This document shows positions 40,953-48,158 of a stretch of 64,000 nt of DNA, in pieces. Every line of letters starts with the position of its first letter. Positions within the stretch are counted from its first letter, which is position 1. A model generated the notes under the pieces. The model searched no databases. It saw nothing but the letters and a program-made list of their open reading frames with translations, and had not been told where the DNA came from. The translations under genes and the position numbers were made by a program. Origin of the DNA: Methylophilus rhizosphaerae (lineage in GTDB: Bacteria > Pseudomonadota > Gammaproteobacteria > Burkholderiales > Methylophilaceae); assembly GCF_900100975.1 (NCBI RefSeq), contig NZ_FNFX01000001.1, forward strand, positions 499,820-563,819, in the 5' to 3' direction.

Positions 40953-42425
40953 CTACATCCAGACAATATCGAAGGCTTCGCGCCCGTACTGGGTATCCGG
41001 ATGTAGCGACACTGGCCGCTTGATAAAGTCCGACAGGCTGGCCAGGCTTTGCGATTCTTCATCATTCAGCATGTTAATCACCTCAGGTGAAGCCAGTATC
41101 TTGAATTCATTGGCATTCTTGAATTGCTTGGATTCGCGTAACAGCTCGCGCATGATTTCATAGCAAATGGTTTGCGCCGTTTTCAATTCACCACGCCCCT
41201 GGCAGACTTTGCATGTTTCACATAGCAAATGTGCCAGGCTTTCACGGGTGCGTTTGCGCGTCAACTCCACCAGGCCCAAGGCGGAAAAACCGTTGACATT
41301 GATGCGCGCCCGGTCGAGCGTCACGGCCTTGCGCAACTCCTCCAGCACCGCCTCGCGCTGGGCATCCTCATCCATATCAATAAAATCAACGATGATAATG
41401 CCACCGAGGTTACGCAAGCGTAATTGCCGTGCAATCGCCTGTGCCGCTTCAAGATTGGTTTTGAAAATGGTATCCGACAGGTTTTTGCCACTGACAAAAC
41501 TACCGGTATTCACATCCACCGTGGTCAGGGCTTCAGTCTGGTCAAAAATCAGGTAACCACCTGATTTCAGCTCCACCTTGCGCGCCAGCGCTTTTTCGAT
41601 TTCATTTTCAATATCATAGAACTCGAACAGCGAGCGTTCGCCCTTGTAATGGCTCAATGGCTTCACGGCATGGGAGACATACAGTTCGGCAAACTCTTTC
41701 AGCCGTTCGAACATTTCGCGTGAATCGACACGGATACTGGTGGTTTCCTTGCATACCACATCGCGCAGGATGCGGCGCGGCAGGCTCAGGTCATAAAAAA
41801 TCAGCGAGCGTTCGTCGACTTTGGTACTTTCCGCCTGGATTTTGCTCCAGACCTTGCGCAGGTATTCGATGTCGGCCAGCAATTCCTCATCGGTCGCATT
41901 TTCGGACATGGTGCGGATGATATAACCGCCTTCGCGCGTTTCCGGCAGCAAGCCCAACAGGCGGTTGCGTAAAAACTCGCGTTCTTCCTCAATATCAATG
42001 CGCTGCGAAACGCCGATATGTTTCTGGTAAGGCAGGTATACCAGGAAGCGGCCGGCAATACTGATTTCCGTTGTCAGGCGCGCACCTTTGGTGCCTATCG
42101 CTTCCTTAATCACCTGCACGATAATAGACTGGCCTTCGTGCAGCACTTCCTGGATGGGGCGGTCAATCCTGATATCGCCTTCTTCCGTACGGCACTCCAT
42201 AATGTCAGCCGCATGCAGGAAAGCCGCACGGGGCAGGCCAATTTCGACAAACGCCGATTGCATGCCCGGCAGCACCCGCACTACCGTGCCACGGTAAATA
42301 TTGCCGACAATGCCCAGCGAAGAGGCTCGTTCAATATGCAACTCCTGCACAACGCCCTGTTCCAGAATCGCTACCCGCGTTTCCTGCGGCGTGACGTTAA
42401 TCAATACTTCCTGCGCCAATGACAT
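40953..42425 (-). CDS. rng: Ribonuclease G
   Basis: Endoribonuclease of the RNase E/G family that matures 16S rRNA and decays mRNAs. The 490-residue protein has an N-terminal S1 domain (about 40-125), the catalytic aspartates in VDVNTGSFVSG and IIIVDFIDMDEDAQREAV, and the Zn-link CETCKVC near 405. There is no long C-terminal degradosome scaffold, so it is RNase G and not RNase E. maf follows upstream, 36 bp away, in the same direction, as in many proteobacteria. Confidence 0.96.
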   Translation of the reverse strand: MSLAQEVLINVTPQETRVAILEQGVVQELHIERASSLGIVGNIYRGTVVRVLPGMQSAFVEIGLPRAAFLHAADIMECRTEEGDIRIDRPIQEVLHEGQSIIVQVIKEAIGTKGARLTTEISIAGRFLVYLPYQKHIGVSQRIDIEEEREFLRNRLLGLLPETREGGYIIRTMSENATDEELLADIEYLRKVWSKIQAESTKVDERSLIFYDLSLPRRILRDVVCKETTSIRVDSREMFERLKEFAELYVSHAVKPLSHYKGERSLFEFYDIENEIEKALARKVELKSGGYLIFDQTEALTTVDVNTGSFVSGKNLSDTIFKTNLEAAQAIARQLRLRNLGGIIIVDFIDMDEDAQREAVLEELRKAVTLDRARINVNGFSALGLVELTRKRTRESLAHLLCETCKVCQGRGELKTAQTICYEIMRELLRESKQFKNANEFKILASPEVINMLNDEESQSLASLSDFIKRPVSLHPDTQYGREAFDIVWM

Positions 42426-42461
42426 TTACTCTGATCCCTGCTGATGCTGTTTTCTTGGAGT

Positions 42462-43028
42462 TTACCACGCGTGTAACAACTGCGCCGTTTCATGTAGCGG
42501 CAACCCCATCACGCCGCTATAGCTGCCCTCTATACGCACAATCCATGCGCCAGCGCGGCCCTGTATACCATAGGCACCTGCTTTGTCCATCGGTTCGCCA
42601 CTGTCGACATAAGCTTGTAACACGCCAACCGGCACCTGCATCATTTCAACCTGAGTGGTATTGAGCAGACAGCGAACGTCCCCTGCCTGGTACACAGCGA
42701 CCGCCGTATGCACGACATGCGTGCTGCCACTCAGGCGCGACAGCATCTCCATGGCTTCACCCGCATCCGCCGGCTTACCCAGAATTTCCTGCCCCATGGC
42801 CACCGTGGTATCGGCAGCCAGGATTGCCAGGCCACGCGTGCCATGGATGGTGGCAATCGCCATGGCCTTGGCACGCGCCAGCCGCTGTACATATACCGCC
42901 GGATCCTCTCCCGGCAGGCAAGATTCATCAATATCAGCCGGTACAATCTCGCATTGCACGCCTAGTTGCGCAAGCAGTTCCACCCGGCGCGGACTGCGCG
43001 AGGCGAGGATAATTTGTTGTGGTTGCAT
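42462..43028 (-). CDS. maf: Maf-family nucleoside triphosphate pyrophosphatase
   Basis: Hydrolyses non-canonical or pyrimidine nucleoside triphosphates. The 188-residue protein starts with IILASRSPRRVELLAQLG. The catalytic-site phrase AADTTVAM and the C-terminal AGAYGIQGRAG are present. The latter resembles the dTTP/UTP pyrophosphatase (YhdE) branch more than the m7GTP branch, so I lean to YhdE-type. The frame runs on to 43451 in antisense to the next gene; ATG 43028 is the sensible start. Confidence 0.93.
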   Translation of the reverse strand: MQPQQIILASRSPRRVELLAQLGVQCEIVPADIDESCLPGEDPAVYVQRLARAKAMAIATIHGTRGLAILAADTTVAMGQEILGKPADAGEAMEMLSRLSGSTHVVHTAVAVYQAGDVRCLLNTTQVEMMQVPVGVLQAYVDSGEPMDKAGAYGIQGRAGAWIVRIEGSYSGVMGLPLHETAQLLHAW

Positions 43029-43126
43029 AAGAAATAAACCTGTTTGAATGGAAACGGAAATGTCATCCAGCCCGAAAGGTAACACAAAACCAAGCCAGGT
43101 TTGCGACCAGCGAAACGCCACTTGCC

Positions 43127-43156
43127 CTGACAGCTCCTGACGGCATTGTGTACAAT
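43127..43156 (+). promoter_or_regulatory. Sigma-70 promoter for the DUF815-mutT pair
   Basis: CTGACA (43127-43132), 18 bp, TACAAT (43151-43156), each 5 of 6 to consensus, 38 bp before the ATG at 43194. Confidence 0.5.
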
Positions 43157-43193
43157 AGCCGCTCCCTTCACTCCACGATGTAAAGAAAACCGC

Positions 43194-44057
43194 ATGAACC
43201 CGATTGAACATCTGCTGCAGCGCGCCGAACATTTGATCACACGCCTGGAAACCCTGCTCCCCGCCCCACCCGCCGAACCTAACTGGCAGGCCACCGCCTG
43301 GCGCTGGATCAAGCAAGGCAACCAGGGTCAGTTGCAGGCGGTGGAACATCCACATACGGTCTTGCTCGACGATATCCGCTTTATCGACCGCCAGAAAAAT
43401 GAAGTGGTCAGGAATACGCGGCAATTCCTGCAAGGCTTGCCCGCCAACCACGTGCTGCTGACTGGCGCGCGCGGCACTGGCAAATCGTCACTGGTGAAAG
43501 CCCTGCTCAACGGCTATGCGGCAGAGGGTTTGCGATTGATCGAAGTCGATAAACAGGATCTGACCGACCTGCCGCAAATCGCCCAGCTCATCCGCAACCG
43601 CCCGGAAAAATTCATTATTTTCTGCGATGACCTGACCTTTGAAGCCAACGATGTCGGCTACAAGGCCTTGAAAGTCATCCTGGATGGCTCGATTGAAAAT
43701 GCTTCACCCAACTTGCTGGTATATGCCACCTCCAACCGCAAAAACCTGATGCCGGAATATATGGCCGATAATCAGCCGGTCATGGATAAAGGCGGCGAAA
43801 TCCGCCCCAGCGATACCATTGATGAAAAAACCTCACTGTCGGAACGGTTTGGCCTGTGGCTGTCGTTCTACAGTTTTGACCAGGATGAATACCTGACCAT
43901 TGCCGCGCACTGGCTGCAAACCTTCGGCGTGGCCATGGATGACGTGGCCCGCCATGCCGCTCTGCAGTTCTACCACACGCGTGGTGCCCGCAGTGGCCGT
44001 GTTGCCTACCAGTTTGCCAAGGATTATGCCGGCAAACTGCAATTAAAATCCGAATAA
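43194..44057 (+). CDS. DUF815 AAA-type ATPase
   Basis: A 287-residue P-loop ATPase of unknown role. The Walker A motif is LLTGARGTGKSSLVKAL (about 84-100) and Walker B is FIIFCDDLTFE. Sensor-like residues follow in YATSNRKNLMPE. This is the DUF815 family, often encoded next to mutT-thiE in betaproteobacteria. Start chosen at ATG 43194 (MNPIEH); an upstream open stretch lies antisense to maf's leader. It ends three bases before the mutT fusion. Confidence 0.9.
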   Translation: MNPIEHLLQRAEHLITRLETLLPAPPAEPNWQATAWRWIKQGNQGQLQAVEHPHTVLLDDIRFIDRQKNEVVRNTRQFLQGLPANHVLLTGARGTGKSSLVKALLNGYAAEGLRLIEVDKQDLTDLPQIAQLIRNRPEKFIIFCDDLTFEANDVGYKALKVILDGSIENASPNLLVYATSNRKNLMPEYMADNQPVMDKGGEIRPSDTIDEKTSLSERFGLWLSFYSFDQDEYLTIAAHWLQTFGVAMDDVARHAALQFYHTRGARSGRVAYQFAKDYAGKLQLKSE

Positions 44058-44060
44058 GTC

Positions 44061-45026
44061 ATGACAAAACTGGTTCAAGTCGCGGTCGCCATCCTGGTAC
44101 GCCCCAACGGTGAATACCTGCTCGCCAGCCGCCCGCAAGGCAAAGGCTGGGCAGGCTGGTGGGAGTTCCCCGGCGGCAAAATCGAAGCTGGCGAAACACC
44201 CGAACACGCATTGATTCGCGAAGCGCAGGAAGAGTTAGGTATCACACCGACCCAAATCCAGCCGTGGATCAAACGCCGTTATGACTACCCGGCCACCCAT
44301 GATGCCGAAGCCAAAACCGTCCTGCTGCATTTCTTTTTTGTCAGTGCCTGGCAAGGCGACCTGAGCGCGCGCGAAAGCCAGCAACTCGCCTGGCAACACC
44401 CGCGCCTGCTGAATGTCAACCCGGTGTTACCCGCCAATGCGCCCATCATGCACGCACTCAACCTGCCACCGGTTTACGCTATCAGCAACCTGGCAGAAAT
44501 GGGGCAAGATAACTTCCTGCACGCGCTAGCCAAACAACTGGACCAGGGCCTGCAACTGTTGCAAATCCGCGAATCGCAACTGGCAACCGATGTACTGGCC
44601 GCACTCAGCGAACAAGTGCTGAAAATCTGCGCCAACTATGACTGCCGCTGCCTGCTCAATAGCAGCCCGGAACAAGCCTTACAACTCGGCTACCACGGTG
44701 TGCACCTGAATAGTCAGCGACTGCTGGCACTCACACAGAAGCCTGAACATTTATTAGTGGGCGCATCTTGCCACGACGCTGAACAACTGCAAAAAGCCCA
44801 AGTCCTGCAACTGGATTTCGCCCTGCTCTCGCCAGTGTTGCCAACCCAAAGCCACCCTGAAGCAGTTGGGTTAGGCTGGGAGCGATTTGCTGAATTATTG
44901 AATGGACTGGAAATTCCGGTTTATGGTTTAGGTGGGATGCAGCATGAACACTTGGCCCAGGCGCTGGCCTGCGGGGCACGCGGTATTGCCATGCAACGTG
45001 CTGTTTGGCAACAGAAAAAAGATTAA
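44061..45026 (+). CDS. mutT: MutT Nudix domain fused to ThiE/TenI-like domain
   Basis: Two-domain protein of 321 residues. The N-terminal MutT domain (about 1-130) has a full Nudix box, GGKIEAGETPEHALIREAQE, and should remove 8-oxo-dGTP. The C-terminal domain (about 140-320) is a thiamine-phosphate-synthase fold. But the usual LINDR and DGVHLGQ elements read LLNSSPE and HGVHLNS, and a GASCHDAEQL segment recalls the TenI tautomerase histidine. The thiamine-side activity is thus uncertain. The stop codon at 45024-45026 directly abuts the integron remnant. Confidence 0.92.
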   Translation: MTKLVQVAVAILVRPNGEYLLASRPQGKGWAGWWEFPGGKIEAGETPEHALIREAQEELGITPTQIQPWIKRRYDYPATHDAEAKTVLLHFFFVSAWQGDLSARESQQLAWQHPRLLNVNPVLPANAPIMHALNLPPVYAISNLAEMGQDNFLHALAKQLDQGLQLLQIRESQLATDVLAALSEQVLKICANYDCRCLLNSSPEQALQLGYHGVHLNSQRLLALTQKPEHLLVGASCHDAEQLQKAQVLQLDFALLSPVLPTQSHPEAVGLGWERFAELLNGLEIPVYGLGGMQHEHLAQALACGARGIAMQRAVWQQKKD

Positions 45027-45164
45027 GTGGCTGTCTAAAGGCCGATATTCGCCATGATGCAAAATGGATCTATTGATCAAACCCATATACGCTTACTCGG
45101 TACGGATACTATAATGCTTTAACCAAATCTTGTTGCGTACCTGCTCAAGTAGTTTTGAATGCAT
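45027..45164 (-). pseudogene. intI: Truncated integron integrase intI (N-terminal 46 codons)
   Basis: On the minus strand from an ATG at 45164-45162 the sequence reads MHSKLLEQVRNKIW, LKHYSIRTE, a TAA stop, and then in the same frame AYMGLINRSILHHGEYRP. This is the N-terminal core-binding segment of integron tyrosine recombinases (family pattern LLDQVR-x-IRLKHYSIRTE-x-AY-x-x-WI-x-RFI-x-FH). The stop falls at codon 24, and the gene ends after about 46 codons at the mutT stop, so about 270 residues including all catalytic residues are gone. Orientation, leading away from the attI-like core, is the canonical integron arrangement. Confidence 0.85.
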
Positions 45165-45166
45165 TC

Positions 45167-45195
45167 TTGACAGAAAATAAACCGTCAAATAGGAT
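45167..45195 (+). promoter_or_regulatory. Near-consensus cassette-array promoter (Pc-like)
   Basis: TTGACA (45167-45172), exactly 17 bp, TAGGAT (45190-45195), pointing into the cassettes. Predicted transcription starts around 45202, inside the attI-like site. It lies between the integrase remnant and the first cassette. Confidence 0.7.
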
Positions 45196-45213
45196 GCCTA
45201 CTCCTAGTTAGGC
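45196..45213 (+). other. attI-like site with GTTAGGC core
   Basis: GTTAGGC (45207-45213) matches the integron core consensus GTTRRRY. An imperfect inverse GCCTA lies at 45196-45200. Cassette genes begin immediately to its right. Confidence 0.6.
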
Positions 45214-45225
45214 ATGAGGAAAAAA

Positions 45226-45489
45226 ATGGAGCACTTTTCAATTGGTATAGTTTCTTTTGCATTCGCGTTCTTATTCCCAACTTTATATTTCGTCGGCTTT
45301 CAGGTTCGTCGCTTGGGAGCATGGTCTAAACGTGAAGAGGGGCCCAAAGACCGCATAGGCTTTTTTCTGTTGGTAGCAGCAATTTTCGGTTTTGCCGTTG
45401 GCAGCTTCGCTCAACCACTCTGGAACAAAGCCGATGAGTGCAAAGCGGCAGGCCAGCCAGTTTTGTCATGCACTCTCTTTTCAAAGTAG
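45226..45489 (+). CDS. Cassette 1: small membrane protein, unknown
   Basis: An 87-residue protein with two hydrophobic segments (about 5-27 and 44-66) and charged ends; the last 20 residues hold two cysteines (Cys72, Cys82). No family recognised. I chose ATG 45226, five bases after TGAGGA, over the ATG at 45214 that touches the attI core. It is first behind the array promoter, so it should be the best expressed cassette. Confidence 0.7.
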   Translation: MEHFSIGIVSFAFAFLFPTLYFVGFQVRRLGAWSKREEGPKDRIGFFLLVAAIFGFAVGSFAQPLWNKADECKAAGQPVLSCTLFSK

Positions 45490-45493
45490 GCAT

Positions 45494-45556
45494 GTCTAAC
45501 CCTACGCTCAAGCGGGACTGCGCAAAAGCGCGCAGCCCCTTAGCTCCACGTTAAGC
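45494..45556 (+). other. attC site 1
   Basis: 63 bp from GTCTAAC to GTTAAGC with a paired centre (CTGCGC/GCGCAG). Complementary outer arms AAGCGGG and CCCCTTAG are visible. Confidence 0.85.
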
Positions 45557-45570
45557 ACTAGGAGAAGTTC

Positions 45571-45960
45571 ATGACAGGTCCGGTATCAGGTGGTGTGCGG
45601 AGTTTGCTTCGCATTGAGGGGTTATGCGTTCTCGCGGTCAGTCTGCTGACCTATACAAAGTTCGGTAGCGGCTGGGGCACCTTCGCTTTGTTCTTCTTTG
45701 CGCCAGACTTGTCTTTCCTTGGATATCTGGCCGGGCCCAAAGTGGGCGCGGTGTCGTACAACTTTGCGCATTCTTATATCGGTGCTTTAGCAGCATTGGC
45801 AATTGGCATCTTTCTTTCGGCTCCCATAGCAATCACAGCCGGAATTATTTGGGCGGCTCACATTGGTTTCGACCGCGCGCTGGGCTATGGCCTTAAGTAT
45901 TCTGCCGGCTTCGGGTTTACCCATTTGGGTGTCGTCGGACGTGCAAGAGCTGGCGCCTAA
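45571..45960 (+). CDS. Cassette 2: DUF4260 membrane protein
   Basis: A 129-residue protein with about four hydrophobic segments. The phrases FAPDLSFLGYLAGPKVGA and AHIGFDRALGYGLKY are characteristic of the DUF4260 family, whose role is unknown. An AGGAG element precedes the ATG. The stop codon TAA is supplied by the GCCTAAC end of the following attC, as usual for cassettes. DUF4260 genes are recurrent passengers of environmental integrons and transferable regions (general knowledge, not tested here). Confidence 0.85.
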   Translation: MTGPVSGGVRSLLRIEGLCVLAVSLLTYTKFGSGWGTFALFFFAPDLSFLGYLAGPKVGAVSYNFAHSYIGALAALAIGIFLSAPIAITAGIIWAAHIGFDRALGYGLKYSAGFGFTHLGVVGRARAGA

Positions 45961-46014
45961 CAATTCATTCAAGCCGACGCCTCTTTGCGGCGCGGCTTAA
46001 TTCCAGCGTTAGGG
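45955..46014 (+). other. attC site 2
   Basis: 60 bp from GCCTAAC to GTTAGGG; inner arms TTCAAGCCG and CGGCTTAA pair. Same type as the sites at 49087 and 50896. Confidence 0.9.
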
Positions 46015-46023
46015 CAAATTACA

Positions 46024-46578
46024 GTGATTCTTTATGTCAGGACCTTCTTATTCACTTTATTTTTAATTTTTACTCATTACGCTCAAGCACGTAACCCTGA
46101 TTTATACATTCAATGGCAGCTACGATGGAGTGATACAGAAAGTTTACCAGGCACGCCAACTCATAGTTTTATAGGTAATAACACTATAGTTGGAGGCACT
46201 ATAAATATGAGTTGGGTAAAAAAAGATGGTAACTACAATATATACACTTCGGGAGATACATTGGATGGAAAAAGTTATTCTCTTTTGCTGCAATTTTTAA
46301 ATGAATCTCACGCATACATATCTCCCTCCCAGTTATTCTCTATTAAACTTCCATACGAGAATTGCACTGAATGGAGTGATTGGGAAACCCCGAAGTATGT
46401 AAAGCTCATTGAGCATGGAGTAGCTTGGGCATTACTAAATAAAGTTGAGCTTGAATTTATTGATCAGGGAAGTTCACCATTATTCGAATTAAGATATCGA
46501 GTAAACTCTTGGACTAAATTATGCAATTACAAAGCCCCAACCAATCATTCAAGCGGGACGTCTAACGGTGCCCCTTAA
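46024..46578 (+). CDS. Cassette 3: secreted protein, unknown
   Basis: A 184-residue protein from a GTG at 46024, beginning with a signal peptide (about 22 residues, VRTFLFTLFLIFTHYAQA core). The mature part is hydrophilic, aromatic and strikingly AT-rich in codon use (many TTA, ATA and AAT codons), unlike the chromosome. No family recognised. Because the TAA in the attC end is lost, the frame runs through most of attC 3, so the last 14 residues (APTNHSSGTSNGAP) are encoded by recombination-site DNA. The GGG of the preceding attC may serve as Shine-Dalgarno. Confidence 0.65.
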   Translation: MILYVRTFLFTLFLIFTHYAQARNPDLYIQWQLRWSDTESLPGTPTHSFIGNNTIVGGTINMSWVKKDGNYNIYTSGDTLDGKSYSLLLQFLNESHAYISPSQLFSIKLPYENCTEWSDWETPKYVKLIEHGVAWALLNKVELEFIDQGSSPLFELRYRVNSWTKLCNYKAPTNHSSGTSNGAP

Positions 46579-46592
46579 TTCAAAGGCATCGC
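46535..46592 (+). other. attC site 3, degenerate
   Basis: It keeps the internal arms of the site-5/6 type (AATCATTCAAGCGGGAC, GCCCCTTAATTCAAA). The left RYYYAAC reads CCCCAAC, and the right GTTRRRY core has decayed to GCATCGC. Probably no longer recombinogenic. Confidence 0.7.
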
Positions 46593-46593
46593 C

Positions 46594-47121
46594 ATGAACA
46601 ATGACTACCTCAAGCTCCTGCAGAAGCGCATAGGCAGCACATCGGTCGGTCCATCCACTGCAAGAGGCATGGGGCCCGCAGGCACGATACAGGCCGCTCG
46701 AAAGTACCTTCAAGGCCTCAACATTAGGCGCTTCGTGAAGCGAAATGAGAGTGCCTTCCGATCGGAACTAGACATCGCCACACTGGAACTACAGAAGGCG
46801 CTTCCCAAAGAAGCTCGAAACTGGGGTAGCGCTAGAAAGTTCCTGAACATATTCCTTCGGGACTGCGCATACAACAAATACATATGTGAGCAGTACCAGC
46901 TAGAGAAGATCGAATCCTGGCTAGAAGTCCCCATAGACAGTCACGTGGTGAAGGGATTGAAAGAAGAGGGGAAACGCGGAGACTTGCCGCGCTGGAGAAC
47001 GGTCATTAGCCTCACGCCGAGCGAGCACGATACGTATCAGTCGTTCGCTTCGGCTGTAGCCGAACGGGAAAGCGTGCTTCGCGCTCATCTAGATGTGAAG
47101 TACTGGCGCCGCGATGCCTAA
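46594..47121 (+). CDS. Cassette 4: soluble protein, unknown
   Basis: A 175-residue basic, soluble protein without membrane segments or signal peptide. The N-terminus is Gly/Ser/Thr-rich (STSVGPSTARGMGPAG), the middle is helical and the C-terminal third is rich in Arg/Glu/Asp. No motif recognised. An AAAGG element made of the decayed attC 3 core lies seven bases before the ATG. GC content is higher than in cassettes 3 and 5. The stop overlaps attC 4. Confidence 0.7.
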   Translation: MNNDYLKLLQKRIGSTSVGPSTARGMGPAGTIQAARKYLQGLNIRRFVKRNESAFRSELDIATLELQKALPKEARNWGSARKFLNIFLRDCAYNKYICEQYQLEKIESWLEVPIDSHVVKGLKEEGKRGDLPRWRTVISLTPSEHDTYQSFASAVAERESVLRAHLDVKYWRRDA

Positions 47122-47184
47122 CCCTTCCATCGAGAGGACGTCGCCCGGCAAGCCGGTCGCCGCCTCTCATGTCAAACGTTAGGC
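47116..47184 (+). other. attC site 4
   Basis: 69 bp from GCCTAAC to GTTAGGC. Arms GAGAGGACG and CGCCTCTC pair around CCGGC/GCCGG. It is a different sequence type from its neighbours. Confidence 0.9.
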
Positions 47185-47193
47185 TCAAAACGA

Positions 47194-47655
47194 ATGGACT
47201 TAACTAATAGTGATTTTATTTCAATAGGTAGTGCCTTAGTTGTTGGCTTGTCAGTACTATATGCACGATGGGCTGTTAAAGCATCTAAACACCAGAATGA
47301 AATATCCCTTCATGCAGAAAGACTAAATGTTTACAAAGGCGTAACCATTTTTGGTGCAAAACTTGCCGCAAACGGACCAAGCATTCAAGAAACAGATGTG
47401 TGGAAATTCCATGAATGGGTTCAGCTTAGCGAGTTTTATTACAATATAGCTATACACCAACGATTGGATACAGCATTTACCCAAGCTTTAGTCATGTTGA
47501 CTAAAAACGATGAATGGAAGTTAGCAAAAGAACAAGGCAGTGCTAATACAACAGACATTAGTAATGAAAGACATAAAATTCATCGAGCGTTGAGAGATGA
47601 GTGTTTTTCCATAAGTGATGCCATAAAAGAGAACTTACGTCTTGCAAAAGCCTAA
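47194..47655 (+). CDS. Cassette 5: membrane-anchored protein, unknown
   Basis: A 153-residue protein. An N-terminal hydrophobic segment (about 9-27, ISIGSALVVGLSVLYARWAV) leads into a hydrophilic helical domain facing the cytoplasm if the N-terminus is outside. No recognised family. The AT-rich codon use differs from the flanks. The layout (one N-terminal membrane helix, then charged helix) is the same as in cassette 7, but the sequences do not look related. The stop codon lies in attC 5. Confidence 0.7.
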   Translation: MDLTNSDFISIGSALVVGLSVLYARWAVKASKHQNEISLHAERLNVYKGVTIFGAKLAANGPSIQETDVWKFHEWVQLSEFYYNIAIHQRLDTAFTQALVMLTKNDEWKLAKEQGSANTTDISNERHKIHRALRDECFSISDAIKENLRLAKA

Positions 47656-47707
47656 CCCATCATTCAAGCCGGACGCCTAACGGCGCCCCTTAATTCAAAC
47701 GTTAGGC
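47650..47707 (+). other. attC site 5
   Basis: 58 bp from GCCTAAC to GTTAGGC, very similar to site 6 (shared CATCATTCAAGC and CCCCTTAATTCAAAC). Confidence 0.92.
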
Positions 47708-47716
47708 AAGGAGCAC

Positions 47717-48052
47717 ATGATGAGCATCATCTCTAGAATTAAATGGGTTATGGTGGTGATTCTGCTTAATATGCCCCTTCCACTTTTAGCAGCAGAAGCT
47801 GAGGCCACTGAAACGATAGCAATTACAAGTGAGCCAACTAAATGTTATGAAGCAGTATGGGGTAGCGATGAAAAAAAGAAGGCTGGCTTGGGCTTAAATG
47901 CTGGGCAGGCTGTCACGCTATGTAGCGGTACAACAAATGCCGCAAGGGTGGTTGAGTGCTTTTTGGAAGCTTGGGCACACCCTAAAAATGGCGGCCTTGG
48001 CCTGACAACTGGTCAAGCGATTACGTTATGCAAAACAAATTCTCTGCAATAG
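47717..48052 (+). CDS. Cassette 6: secreted protein with two Cys repeats
   Basis: A 111-residue protein with a signal peptide (about 25 residues, ending LPLLAAEA). The mature part contains two similar units of about 27 residues: one with KAGLGLNAGQAVTLCSGT and one with GGLGLTTGQAITLCKT. Each is opened by a Cys-aromatic pair (CYEAVW, CFLEAW). Four cysteines suggest one disulfide per repeat. The function is unknown; I recall similar Cys-framed 'QAxxLC' repeats in uncharacterised secreted bacterial proteins. An AAGGAG element precedes the start. Confidence 0.75.
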   Translation: MMSIISRIKWVMVVILLNMPLPLLAAEAEATETIAITSEPTKCYEAVWGSDEKKKAGLGLNAGQAVTLCSGTTNAARVVECFLEAWAHPKNGGLGLTTGQAITLCKTNSLQ

Positions 48053-48077
48053 TCGGCTTGGCACTGGTACAGTCCTT

Positions 48078-48137
48078 TCCTAACCCATCATTCAAGCGGG
48101 ACACGCTAAAGCGTGCCCCTTAATTCAAACGTTAGGC
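48078..48137 (+). other. attC site 6
   Basis: 60 bp from TCCTAAC to GTTAGGC. The centre CACGC/GCGTG is paired. Confidence 0.92.
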
Positions 48138-48158
48138 AAATACAACTCGGAGAGTCAA

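Noticed and set aside
43029..43451. N-terminal extension of maf to 43451
   Set aside because: It runs antisense through the DUF815 gene start and is not Maf-like; ATG 43028 begins the conserved protein.
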